From the NCBI GenBank assembly GCA_965260935.1, contig OZ253374.1:248001-312000 (forward strand): 64,000 nt of DNA, in the 5' to 3' direction. Made by a program: the position numbers and the translations under genes. The notes under the pieces are model-generated. The model was not told where the DNA came from. It was given only the letters and a program-made list of their open reading frames with translations, and searched no databases. The stretch's first letter is position 1; each line of letters opens with the position of its first letter. Below, one piece after another: positions 9,995 through 18,498 of this stretch. The DNA comes from JBBROS01 sp965260935. Lineage in GTDB: Bacteria > Pseudomonadota > Alphaproteobacteria > Acetobacterales > Acetobacteraceae.

Positions 9995-11522
9995 GCTCAA
10001 CCTCCCCAACTGCGGCAGCGGCAGACAAGGAGCGCAGCCGGTCGTAGCGGCCGCAATCCCCGGTTGGCGGGATGGCCAGCGCCAGGGCCGCTGGAATGGC
10101 GATCGCCCCCGGGCGAGGCGGCTCGCGCCGGCGGGACAGGATGTTCAGCACCACGTCCGCGCTGGCCGCCCCGGACGCGAGCGCCTCCGCACAGGCAGTG
10201 GTCACAGCCTCGATCCCGTCGCGTGGCACCGCGGCCAGCACCGACACGAACGCCCGATCTGCCTTGTCGCCACGGCCCATCGCACGACGCAGCTGCTCCA
10301 GCGCGGGCGGCAAGGGCCAGTCCTGGAACGGCGCGCCGTTTCTCAGCGCGCCGGGTTTGCGCAGCAGCACCGGCAAGTAGTGCCAGGCATCGAACACCGT
10401 GCGGTCACGGCCGAACTGGCGGGCGTGCTCGGCCACGACCTGGCCGTCGTGGCGGATGATGACGTGATCGGCGTAGGCGCGCACCTGCACCGGCCGACGC
10501 GCCGCAGCGGCGGCCACGCTGTAGCGATTGCGGTCGAACGTCACCAGACAGGTCGAGGACGCCACCGCCTCCGCCTCCCGAAAGCCCTCGAATGACGCCC
10601 CCAACGCCACCAAGGCCGGACGCTCGGTTTCCAACACCTCGGCCAGCGTGCGATCGCGCAACTCCGGGTGGCGGTGCTGCGCCGCCCAGCGACGGCATTG
10701 CGCCTCCAACCAGGCATTGAGCTCGTCGAGCGTGGCAAAGCGCGGCCGCGGCTTGAAGATGTTGTCGCGCGCGAAGCCGACCTGGTTCTCGACCTGGCCC
10801 TTCTCCCATCCCGCCGCCGGCGTGCAAGCCACCGGCTCGACCAAGTAGTGCGAGCACAGCTGCAGGAAGCGGCGGTTGAACGCCCGCTCCTTGCCCAGGA
10901 ACACCGCATCGACCGCCGTCGTCATGTTGTCGTAAATGCCGCGTCGGCAGGTCCCGCCAAAGAAGCTGAACCCCCGCGCGTGCGCGTCGAACACCATCTC
11001 CTGCGTCTCGCGCGGGTAAGCCCGCAGGTAGAACGCCCGGCTGTGGCACAGCCGCACGTGCGCCACCTTGACCAAGGCCGTCACCCCGCCCAGCACCACG
11101 TGCTCGTGCGACCAGTCGAACTGGTAGGCATCGCCAGGCGGGAACACCAGCGGCACGAACGCCTGTCCGCCCGAAGCCGGCTGATGCGCCGCCCGCCACT
11201 GCCGGGCATGCCGGCGCACCGCATCGTAACCGCCCGCGTAGCCCTCCTGGCGCAGCAGGTCGGCGGTTCGGCGCAATGTCAGACGATCCCGCCGCGGCCG
11301 GGCCGCGTCCGCCGCCAGCATCGCATCGAGCCGCTCCGCAAACGCGCCCAGCTGCGGCCGCGGCTGCACCTGGCGCGTGTAGCTGAACGCCGTCTCCCCC
11401 GTGCGCACAACCTTGCGCACCACTTTGCGCGAGACCGAAAACTCCCGAACGATCGCCTTGATCGTCTTGCCATCGGCAAAATACGCCCGCCGGATCAGCG
11501 CTACCTTATCCACTGTAATCAT
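9981..11522 (-). CDS. istA: IS21 transposase IstA
   Basis: The product has 513 residues from ATG 11522; an upstream in-frame start at 11564 lacks support. Domains are an N-terminal helix-turn-helix (IKAIVREFSVSRKVVRKVVR, about residues 18-40), a DDE core beginning near YQFDWSHEHVVLGG and continuing through RGIYDNMTTAVD, and a Mu-type C-terminal beta-barrel (VTFDRNRYSVAAAAARRPVQ). The frame is intact. It forms the istAB operon on the minus strand. Confidence 0.93.
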   Translation of the reverse strand: MITVDKVALIRRAYFADGKTIKAIVREFSVSRKVVRKVVRTGETAFSYTRQVQPRPQLGAFAERLDAMLAADAARPRRDRLTLRRTADLLRQEGYAGGYDAVRRHARQWRAAHQPASGGQAFVPLVFPPGDAYQFDWSHEHVVLGGVTALVKVAHVRLCHSRAFYLRAYPRETQEMVFDAHARGFSFFGGTCRRGIYDNMTTAVDAVFLGKERAFNRRFLQLCSHYLVEPVACTPAAGWEKGQVENQVGFARDNIFKPRPRFATLDELNAWLEAQCRRWAAQHRHPELRDRTLAEVLETERPALVALGASFEGFREAEAVASSTCLVTFDRNRYSVAAAAARRPVQVRAYADHVIIRHDGQVVAEHARQFGRDRTVFDAWHYLPVLLRKPGALRNGAPFQDWPLPPALEQLRRAMGRGDKADRAFVSVLAAVPRDGIEAVTTACAEALASGAASADVVLNILSRRREPPRPGAIAIPAALALAIPPTGDCGRYDRLRSLSAAAAVGEVEHAAA

Positions 11523-11635
11523 CCCCTGCCTCGACCAGTCATCATCAAACCAGTCGGTTGCCACAGGTCAGGGGTGGGGTCCCATTTCGACGCCGATCAC
11601 CCCCCTGCGGGGGTCCCTATTCCACGCCGATCAAC

Positions 11636-11699
11636 AACGGGCGCACACCGGGTGAGACGGGTGCGAGACGCTGACGGTCTGGCGCACGTTTCGTGAGAC
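11636..11699. repeat. 64-bp inverted repeat, left copy
   Basis: These 64 bases match the reverse complement of 16197-16260 with one mismatch (G at about 11660 against A). The copy starts exactly where the IS21 right end finishes. The pair brackets the lysR / MFS / oxidoreductase cluster. It is not a terminus of any IS I recognise. Confidence 0.8.
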
Positions 11700-11785
11700 A
11701 TTCAGATTGGTAGCTCCCGCGATCGTCCCGATTGGGATGGTGTTTCGGGAAGCGCCGTGTGCAGTACTTGCAGTCCAGACGGTAG

Positions 11786-12688
11786 TTACCCTTCGGCGGC
11801 CAACGTCGTCAGCCGTTCACGCAGCCAGCGTTGCGCCGGATGGTTGGTGGTCCGGTCATGCCAGACATTCGCGATGGTAAAGCCAGGGATGGTGAGTGGC
11901 GGGTCCAGCACCTGCACCCGATCCGACCAGCCATCGGCGATCCGCCCTGGGATCAGAGCGATCATGTCGGACCGCGATACGACCTCCGGCACGATCAGGA
12001 AGCCCGACGTGGACAGGGCTACGGTGCGGCGGCGGCCGACGGCCTCCAGTGCCGCATCAGCAGGCCCTGAGAACCCGCCGCCCTGGGGAGACACGACAAC
12101 ATGCTCCAAAGCGCAGAACACGTCCAGGCTGAGACGGCCCTGCACGGCCGGGTGTTCCTGCCGGGCGATCACTGTGTAACCCTCGTGACAGAGCTGGCGC
12201 TGGCGCATGGCCGCCGGTGCATGGTCCGGAGATGCCAAGGCCAAATCGACCTCGCCGCGCTCCAACTGCGTGGAGAGCGCCAGCACATCGAGGGTTCGCC
12301 AGGCGATGCGGACCATGGGCGCCTCGGTCCTGAGCGCGACCGAGAAGCGGGTGAGCAGCGCATATTGCACGTAGTCGCTCGCGGCGATCACCAGGGTGGC
12401 CTGCATGGTTGCCGGGTCGGACGGTGCTCCATCTGCCACAACCCTGCGGATACTCTCCAGCGCCTCATGCAACGGGTGCTGAAGCTCGACGGCGCGCTGG
12501 GTCAGGACCATCCCGCGCTGGGCCGGAATGAGGAGGGGATCGCCAAGTGCGTCGCGAAGCCGCGCCAGCCGGGCCGACAAGGCAGGCTGGCTCAGGTTCA
12601 GGCGTCGGGCGGCACGCGTGACGTTCCCTTCCGCCAGCAGGGCTTCCAGGGTGACGAGCAGGCCGAGATCGAGGTTCTTGGTATCCAT
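11786..12688 (-). CDS. LysR-family transcriptional regulator
   Basis: The product has 300 residues from ATG 12688 (MDTKNLDLGLLVTLEALLAE). The winged HTH spans residues 5-65 (NVTRAARRLNLSQPALSARL), and an NodD/LeuO-type substrate-binding domain follows, with LALASPDHAPAA and a C-terminal HPAQRWLRERL. It is divergently transcribed from the MFS gene at 12799 with a gap of about 110 bases, the usual arrangement for a LysR activator of the neighbouring operon. It is paralogous in style to the regulator at 61383, which ends in the same HPAQRWLRE motif. The effector is unknown. Confidence 0.88.
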   Translation of the reverse strand: MDTKNLDLGLLVTLEALLAEGNVTRAARRLNLSQPALSARLARLRDALGDPLLIPAQRGMVLTQRAVELQHPLHEALESIRRVVADGAPSDPATMQATLVIAASDYVQYALLTRFSVALRTEAPMVRIAWRTLDVLALSTQLERGEVDLALASPDHAPAAMRQRQLCHEGYTVIARQEHPAVQGRLSLDVFCALEHVVVSPQGGGFSGPADAALEAVGRRRTVALSTSGFLIVPEVVSRSDMIALIPGRIADGWSDRVQVLDPPLTIPGFTIANVWHDRTTNHPAQRWLRERLTTLAAEG

Positions 12689-12798
12689 AATTTCGATAAC
12701 AGCAGGCAGAAGGTTCGATTTCAACACCGCAATGTGCCGAGCAATATGCTGAACGGGCTCGATTTCCCGGAGCCTCCATCGACACCACGGATAGCAGA

Positions 12799-14013
12799 TT
12801 GCCGGAAGCCCTCTCCCTCGAACCGCATCGCCGTTCGTCGAACGCGTTCCCGCTGCTCGCGGCCATCCTGTTCCTGTTCTTCGTGTCGGCCAGCGTGCCC
12901 TCGCCCCTGTTCGTCGTGTTCCAAGTACGTTGGGGCTTCTCCCCGGGCATGCTGACGCTCGCGTTCAGCATCTACTCCCTGGTGCTTCTCGTGACGTTGC
13001 TCGTGGCCGGCTCGTTGTCCGACCACCTGGGACGCAAGCCGGTGATCGTCGCGGCGCTGGCGATCCAGGTCGCGTCCATGGCGCTGTTCCTGACGGCGGA
13101 CGGCATCGGCGGACTGCTCGCTGCCCGGATCGTCCAGGGCCTGTCCATGGGTGTGGTCAACGGCGCCCTGTCGGCCGCGGTGATCGAGGCGGCGCCGCCG
13201 GCCCGCAAGGCACTCGGCAGCCTGCTCACCAGCGTCTCGCCGCTCGCAGGGCTGGCGATGGGCGCCTTCGTCACCGGAGCCCTGCTCGGGGTGACGGACA
13301 AGGCGGAGGTCTGGGCATTCGGGTTGCTCGGGGGGCTGTTCTGCCTGGGTGCGGCGATTGTCCTGCTGATCCCCGAAACGGCAAGCCCGGTGCCCGGCCT
13401 GCTTCGTTCCATGGTGCCTAGCGTGCATGTCGCCCGTTCGGCGCGCGACGGCTTCACGCGTGGACTGCCCCTACTCCTGTCCATTTGGGCGCTGTGCGGC
13501 TTCGTCATCGCGCTCGGGCCGTCGCTGCTGCGCACCGTCTTCGACGTCAACAGCGGATTGCTGAACGGCGCCACCGTCGCGGTGCTGTGCGGCGCCGGCG
13601 CCGTGTCCCCGCTGACGCTGCGCGGGCTGTCGCCTGGGCGCATGGCCGTCGTGGGCATGGCGGCGGTGACGGCCGGGGTCGGCCTCCTGCTCGTGTCGAT
13701 CGGCACCGGAGCGTTGGCGCTGTTCTTCGCCGGCGGCGCGCTCGCCGGCGCCGGGCTGGGCGCCTCGTTCAGCGGCCTCATCCAGTCGCTCGTGCCGCTC
13801 ACCCCGCTGCACGAGCGTGCCGAACTCTTCGCGGCGATCTTCCTGGTCACCTACCTGTCCCTGAGCGTCCCGCCCATCGCCGCCGGCTTCGCCGTTCCGC
13901 TGACCGGCTTCCTGGGCACGACCCAGGCTTATCTCGGCGCCGTCCTGGTCGTCTCGGCGATCGCGACCGTCCTGCAATGGCTGCCCTCACGCAGCCGGGG
14001 AGAACCCGCATGA
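12799..14013 (+). CDS. MFS transporter
   Basis: The product has about 404 residues. A TTG at 12799 is the likely start; no ATG lies nearer in frame. Twelve hydrophobic segments are evident, the first at residues 18-40. The cytoplasmic loop after TM2 carries the MFS signature GSLSDHLGRKPVIV. It resembles small-drug/metabolite exporters. Its stop overlaps the start of the next gene (ATGA at 14010-14013), so it forms an operon with the MDR and quinone-oxidoreductase genes. A role in exporting a toxic carbonyl or quinone is possible but unproven. Confidence 0.85.
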   Translation: MPEALSLEPHRRSSNAFPLLAAILFLFFVSASVPSPLFVVFQVRWGFSPGMLTLAFSIYSLVLLVTLLVAGSLSDHLGRKPVIVAALAIQVASMALFLTADGIGGLLAARIVQGLSMGVVNGALSAAVIEAAPPARKALGSLLTSVSPLAGLAMGAFVTGALLGVTDKAEVWAFGLLGGLFCLGAAIVLLIPETASPVPGLLRSMVPSVHVARSARDGFTRGLPLLLSIWALCGFVIALGPSLLRTVFDVNSGLLNGATVAVLCGAGAVSPLTLRGLSPGRMAVVGMAAVTAGVGLLLVSIGTGALALFFAGGALAGAGLGASFSGLIQSLVPLTPLHERAELFAAIFLVTYLSLSVPPIAAGFAVPLTGFLGTTQAYLGAVLVVSAIATVLQWLPSRSRGEPA

Positions 14014-15017
14014 AGGCTATCCAGGCTCATCCGCAGCAAGGGCTCGACGGCCTGACGCTGGTGGACCTTCCTGACCCCGGCGATCCCGGGCTGAGCGCCA
14101 TCCGGGTGCGGGTGCATGCCACCTCCCTGAACTTCCACGACCTGGGCGTCGTGACGGGACGGCTGCCGGCCGCCGATGGCCGCATCCCCATGGCCGACGG
14201 CGCCGGGGTGGTGGAGGCGGTCGGTTCGGATGTCACTGAGTTCAAGCCCGGCGATCATGTCGCGTCGACCTTCTTCCCGACATGGCTGGACGGCGAAGCC
14301 ACCCTCGCCGACTTCGCCACCACGCCGGGCGACGGAGTCGACGGTTTCGCCCGGGAAGTGGTGGTGGCACCGGCCACCTCCTTCACGCACGCCCCGGCCG
14401 GCTGGAGCCACGCCGCGGCCGCGGCCCTGACCACGGCCGGGGTGACCGCATGGCGGGCCCTGGTGGTCAACGGCGGCCTCAAGGCCGGCGACAGTGTGCT
14501 GGTGCTCGGCACGGGTGGCGTGTCGATCTTCGCGCTGCAGATCGCCCGGGCCATGGGGGCCACGGTGATCGCGACCTCCTCCTCCGACGAAAAGCTGGAG
14601 CGGCTTCGCGCGATGGGTGCTGCGCACACCATCAACTACCGCCGGCACGAGTACTGGGGCGATCGGGTGCGGGAGTTTACGGGCGGGACCGGCGTCGATC
14701 ACGTCGTGGAGGTGGGCGGCCCGGGCACGCTGGCGCAGTCGATCAAGGCCGCGCGCATAGGCGGCCACATCGCGCTGATCGGCGCTCTGACCGGAAGGGC
14801 GGGAGCGGTGCCGACGGCCATGCTGATGGCCCGGCAGCAGCGCCTCCGGGGGCTGATCGTCGGCAGCCGCCGTCATCAGATGGACTTGATCCGCGGCATC
14901 GATGCCGTCCACGGCCATCCGGTGATCGACCGCTCCTTCCCGCTCGCCGCCATCGCGGACGCCTTTCGGCTCCAGGAGAGCGGCGGCCACTTCGGCAAGA
15001 TCGTCCTCGAGTTCTGA
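14010..15017 (+). CDS. Zinc-independent medium-chain dehydrogenase/reductase (quinone-oxidoreductase-like)
   Basis: The product has 335 residues from ATG 14010, preceded by a ggggag ribosome site. The N-terminal GroES-like domain has NFHDLGVVTG where zinc ADHs have the catalytic Cys and GHE, so no zinc is expected. The Rossmann domain carries GTGGVSIFALQIARAMGA near residue 168, and a DHVVEVGGPGTL segment follows. The family reduces quinones or enones, or oxidises alcohols, with NAD(P)H. It overlaps the MFS stop and is followed 28 bases later by a flavodoxin-like oxidoreductase, suggesting a carbonyl/quinone detoxification operon. Confidence 0.88.
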   Translation: MKAIQAHPQQGLDGLTLVDLPDPGDPGLSAIRVRVHATSLNFHDLGVVTGRLPAADGRIPMADGAGVVEAVGSDVTEFKPGDHVASTFFPTWLDGEATLADFATTPGDGVDGFAREVVVAPATSFTHAPAGWSHAAAAALTTAGVTAWRALVVNGGLKAGDSVLVLGTGGVSIFALQIARAMGATVIATSSSDEKLERLRAMGAAHTINYRRHEYWGDRVREFTGGTGVDHVVEVGGPGTLAQSIKAARIGGHIALIGALTGRAGAVPTAMLMARQQRLRGLIVGSRRHQMDLIRGIDAVHGHPVIDRSFPLAAIADAFRLQESGGHFGKIVLEF

Positions 15018-15045
15018 CCCTCGCATCCAGCAGGAACAACGCACC

Positions 15046-15845
15046 ATGAAGGTTCTCCTCGTCTTCGCCCACCCGGAACGCCACTCCCTGACCTGAACGG
15101 CGCGCTGCGCGACGTCGCCGTGGCCGAGCTGGAAGCACAGGGGCACGAGGTCCGCGTCAGCGACCTTTACGCCGATGGTTGGAAGGCAAGCGTCGATCGC
15201 GCGGACTTCCCCGAGATGGCGGAAGACGAGCGGCTACGGGTGGCTGGCGCGTCGGGCCAGGCCTTCGCCGCCGGATCACTGACGGAGGACGTGAGGGCCG
15301 AGCAGGAGAAGCTGCTCTGGGCCGACACGCTGATCCTGCAATTTCCCCTGTGGTGGTATTCGATGCCGGCCATCCTCAAGGGCTGGGTGGATCGCGTCTA
15401 CGCCTTCGGCTTCGCCTATGGGGTCGGCGAGCGGAGCGACACGCATTGGGGCGACCGCTTCGGCGAAGGCACGCTGGCTGGCAAGCGCGCGATGCTGATC
15501 GTCACGGTCGGCGGGTGGGCGACGCACTACGCCCCGCGCGGCGTCAACGGCCCGATCGAGGATATCCTGTTCCCGATCAACCACGGCATCCTCTACTACC
15601 CCGGCTACACCGTCCTGCCGCCCTTTGTGGCCTACCGCGTGGACCGGATGGACGAGGCCGGGTTCCAGAAGGTGGCGGACCAACTCAGGGAGCGGATGCG
15701 CAGCATCGAGACCACCGCGCCCATCCCATACAGAATGCAGAACGGCGGCGACTACCAAGTTCCTAGCCTGGAGCTGCGCCCCGAACTCGGCGATCCGGGC
15801 GCCTCCGGCTTTGGCCTGCACGTGGATCGAACGCTGATGGGCTGA
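15046..15845 (+). pseudogene. NAD(P)H:quinone oxidoreductase (flavodoxin-like fold), frameshifted near the start
   Basis: ATG 15046 starts MKVLLVFAHPERHSLT and then hits a stop at 15094. Homology resumes one frame over as NGALRDVAVAELEAQGHEVR from about 15096 and runs cleanly to 15845. One base is missing (or two are extra) near 15093. The rest has the NQO1/MdaB-type features: VRVSDLYADGW, LILQFPLWWYSMPAILKGWVDRV for FMN binding, and VTVGGWATHYAPRG. A GTG at 15120 could give a shortened protein lacking the first FMN-binding strand. Either a real mutation or a sequencing error is possible. Confidence 0.8.
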
Positions 15846-16330
15846 TACGGCTACAGCTTAAGACCCTAACTGCATGGTCGATCAGTGAAGCATCGACGAC
15901 GCTCCTTCATCCTCCCGCAAACGAAGGTACAACGAGATGGCAAAAGCCGGCACATTCCGTCTGGCGTCACCAAGGGTGCTGTTTTCCCATAATCTGTTCC
16001 CGATTGCTTTTTCCCGAAACTCGCCGGTGGAGATGGGAAAACGGGATTCTCGAACGCGCCTACAGTCGCCAGAAAACGTCCGGTTTCCTTGCGGTCGCGG
16101 TTCGCATCCTCAACGCAGCCTTTCGCAGCGAGAAAAGCCGTTGCGGAAACCAACGCCAGCATCGAGGCTACCGGGCAGCTTTCCTTGCGGGTGAACGTCT
16201 CACGAAACGTGCGCCAGACCGTCAGCGTCTCGCATCCGTCTCACCCGGTGTGCGCCCGTTCTCAAATAGCGCGCGCCCGAGCACGTCCACGTTCTCACCG
16301 AGCGTGCGCCAGAATGGGCCTATAATCTCG
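15846..16330. other. Non-coding remnant with degenerate repeats
   Basis: No credible gene is present. From 16197 to 16315 the plus strand repeats a degenerate unit, tctcac followed by a gtgcgcc-like core, about four times at 21-41-base spacing. A block at about 16000-16080 contains gttttctggcgact on the minus strand, a string that recurs on the plus strand at about 57483-57496. It looks like debris of a recombination or mobile-element end. Confidence 0.5.
16197..16260. repeat. 64-bp inverted repeat, right copy
   Basis: This is the partner of 11636-11699 in inverted orientation, 63 of 64 bases identical. It continues to the right into a degenerate direct-repeat array that is not kept at the left copy, where IS21 begins. 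Confidence 0.8.
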
Positions 16331-16350
16331 CGTCGAGCCGATCATCATTG

Positions 16351-16814
16351 CGCGTCGTTACACCTAATACCCTGATGACCAACGCGCTCTGGTGGGCCAA
16401 GTCCATCCGCGAAGAGGGCCGCGTAGCCGATCCAACCGATCCCGGCCGCACTGCGCCGGTCGATCCGCGGGACGTTGCCCGAGTTGCAGCACTTGTCCTC
16501 ACGACCCCGCAATTCGAGGGGCACAGTTATATTCTAGTGGTCTCCAAGCGCTTAGCGCTCGCGAGCAGGTAACGACGATCGCGGAGGTGCTCGGCCGAGA
16601 GATCGAGTTCAGGCAGGTCACGCCCGAGGTTTATGAACGAGACAGCTTGACGAGTGGCATGCCGCCGGAGCGGGCAACCGCCATGCGGAGTGTTTTCGAG
16701 GAGTTGCGCTCGGGAAGGGCGGGATTCATTGCGGACGACATCGCCAATCTTACCGGCTTTCCAGCGGGGAATTTTCGATCATGGTGCGAGCGGAACGCGG
16801 ATGCATTCCGCTGA
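16351..16814 (+). pseudogene. NmrA/NAD(P)H-binding family protein, 5'-truncated and frameshifted
   Basis: The visible C-terminal half starts in homology at NTLMTNALWWAKSIREEGRV and continues DPRDVARVAALVLTTPQFEG. At about 16545 the frame changes to ALSAREQVTTIAEVLGREIE and runs to a stop at 16814 (IANLTGFPAGNFRSWCERNA). These are typical of atypical SDR proteins such as NmrA-type azoreductases. The N-terminal Rossmann half is missing, replaced by the repeat debris to the left. It is non-functional. Confidence 0.75.
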
Positions 16815-16835
16815 CTAAAGGGTATCTGACACAAG

Positions 16836-16856
16836 CATGTTGACATTGTCAACATG
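16836..16856. promoter_or_regulatory. Perfect palindrome, probable repressor operator
   Basis: Nine-base arms catgttgac and gtcaacatg surround a 3-base centre. The symmetry is typical of a TetR-family operator. It lies just upstream of the ISAs1 copy. If the IS is removed, it sits about 60 bases before the SDR start at 18154, so the IS separated the operator from its gene. Confidence 0.55.
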
Positions 16857-16871
16857 ACTGGCCTAGGTTGA

Positions 16872-18119
16872 CAGGGCAATCGCTTGAAGTGCGGTCACGC
16901 TGATTGGCGGAGCAAAGCTTCAAGATAGGCGGTATCCCAAGCGGCTGATTTCCGCCTGACCTTAAGGCTGTGTTTGTCCTTCGGCCCGCGCAGCAGGTTC
17001 ATCGCCATGTGCCGGACCGTGGCCATGTTCTGCGGCCCGGCACCGGATCGCAGGCGGTTGAGGTCCTCATGGAACACGACATCGAGCACCCAATGCAGGC
17101 GGTTCTCGACATGCCAGTGGCACCGCACGGCGTGTGCGAACAGCTTTGCATCGAGCGGCAAGGACGACAGGTAGTAGCGCCGTTCGGAGCTGGTGCTGGC
17201 GTTGCGTTCGACCTCGGCCTCGACGACGGCGATGGCCCGCAGGCCCGGGAACCGCGGCTCACCCGGGAACCGGCGGGCGGTAGTGAGCCAGTCCACGTCG
17301 TGGCTGACCCAATGGCGGCGGACCTCGATGCGGCCGTGGTCGCCGTCGGTCGTCTCGAACCGGCTGTGGACCTTGCCCGCGGGATCATCGAGGTAGCGCC
17401 TGATCTCGTCATGCAGGCTGGACTGGTTGCCTTTGAGCGCCAGCAGGTAGTCGCCGCCGCGGTCGAGGACGGCCTGGGCGATCTTGGTTTGCGTGCCCAT
17501 GGCGTCGATGGTGACAAGCGCCCCGGTCAGCGCCAGGCGTTCAAGCAGAAGCGGGATGGCGGTGATCTCGTTGGACTTGGCCTCGCACGCCTGTTGGCCG
17601 AGCACGAGGCGCTGGCTGCTGGCCCATGCTGACACCATGTGGAGTGGCCCGCGATCCTTGGCACGGTCGTGGGTGCGGCGTGAGGTCTTGCCGTCGATGG
17701 CGACGATTTCGGGTGCAGTGGACGGGGCCGGGGCCGGGTCGCGGAGAGTTTCGACCCAGGCGGTGAAGCACTCGGCAAAGAGCGCGCCGTCGAGAGCGTT
17801 GATGACGTCGTTGAGGGTGTCGTGGCTGGGCACACCAGCCTTGAACGGCAGCAGGCGGCGCAGGAACTCCTGATGCGTCTGGCCCCAGCGCCTGATTTCA
17901 ACGAAGTCTTCCGCGCCGGCCAGCGTGGCGCAGAGCACGACCAGCAGAACCTCGGGCAACGGAAACAGCACCTTCCAGGACTGACGCGGATCCTCCAGCA
18001 CCGCGAAGTGGTCGATCAGCGATGGGCCGGGCATCGGGAAACCTCCTCAACGAGAGGTTTCCCATGAATCAGACTTCAGGCCGCGCCGGAATCCCAGTAC
18101 GGTTCAAGCGATTGCCCTG
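16872..18119. mobile_element. ISAs1-family element, copy 1
   Basis: The element is 1,248 bp. Termini read cagggcaatcgcttgaa at the left and its complement at the right. It is flanked by the 10-bp duplication cctaggttga (16862-16871 and 18120-18129), so the insertion is unrearranged. It is nearly identical to the copy at 58369-59616, which lies in the opposite orientation. Confidence 0.95.
16895..18034 (-). CDS. ISAs1-family transposase (copy 1)
   Basis: The product has 379 residues from ATG 18034. It has the DDE_Tnp_1-associated N-terminal domain (SLIDHFAVLEDPRQSWKVLF), the first catalytic Asp in EIVAIDGKTSRRTHD at about residue 113, VTIDAMGTQTKIAQAVLDRG near residue 195 and the C-terminal HWHVENRLHWVLDVVFHED with the catalytic Glu. 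It is complete and probably active. I see one base difference from copy 2, a silent change at about 17432. Confidence 0.95.
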   Translation of the reverse strand: MPGPSLIDHFAVLEDPRQSWKVLFPLPEVLLVVLCATLAGAEDFVEIRRWGQTHQEFLRRLLPFKAGVPSHDTLNDVINALDGALFAECFTAWVETLRDPAPAPSTAPEIVAIDGKTSRRTHDRAKDRGPLHMVSAWASSQRLVLGQQACEAKSNEITAIPLLLERLALTGALVTIDAMGTQTKIAQAVLDRGGDYLLALKGNQSSLHDEIRRYLDDPAGKVHSRFETTDGDHGRIEVRRHWVSHDVDWLTTARRFPGEPRFPGLRAIAVVEAEVERNASTSSERRYYLSSLPLDAKLFAHAVRCHWHVENRLHWVLDVVFHEDLNRLRSGAGPQNMATVRHMAMNLLRGPKDKHSLKVRRKSAAWDTAYLEALLRQSA

Positions 18120-18153
18120 CCTAGGTTGACAGCGACAACATTAGGGGGTGTTT

Positions 18154-18498
18154 GTGGCTACTATTCTTATCACTGGAGGGAACAGCGGCATCGGGCTGGA
18201 GTGCTCGAAGCGGCTCGCATCGGACGCGAAGAATACCATCGTGCTTGCCGGGCGCGACATGAACCGCGTGGAGGCGGTAGCACGAGAGCTTCGAACTAAA
18301 AGCGCCACGATAAAGACGCTCCAACTCGACGTATCATCCCTTGCATCGGTGCGGACTGCCGCTGCACGCTTGCGCGTGATGTTCGACAAGGGTGAGATTG
18401 CTGGCCTCACAGCAATCCTTTGCAATGCGGGCGCTCAGTTTAACGGGCCTGTCCCGTATAGTCCTGATGGCTATGAGATGACGTTTGCCACCAACTAG
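18154..18498 (+). pseudogene. Short-chain dehydrogenase/reductase, 3'-truncated by a Tn3-type end
   Basis: GTG 18154 follows an aggggg ribosome site; GTG 18148 is the alternative. About 114 residues remain: the NAD(P) motif TGGNSGIG, DVSSLASVRTAAARLR and the NAG motif in ILCNAGAQFNGPVPYSPDGY. The catalytic Tyr-Lys part is lost because a transposon-type inverted repeat begins at 18498 and supplies the stop. It resembles retinol-dehydrogenase/protochlorophyllide-reductase-like SDRs. Its upstream operator is displaced by ISAs1. It is dead twice over. Confidence 0.82.

Larger units (their letters stand above)
6447..11636. mobile_element. IS21-family element, interrupted by nested IS3 and IS30
   Basis: The right end at 11636 reads, on the complement, tgttgatcggcgtgg and the left end at 6447 reads tgtcaatcggctttc, both followed by a ggaccccc block. 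These form the imperfect TG-starting termini typical of IS21. istA and istB lie at the right. The left terminal region was hit by an IS3 element at 6478-9230, which is itself interrupted. No flanking target duplication is visible. Without the nested elements the IS21 would be about 2.4 kb, normal for the family. Confidence 0.8.
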
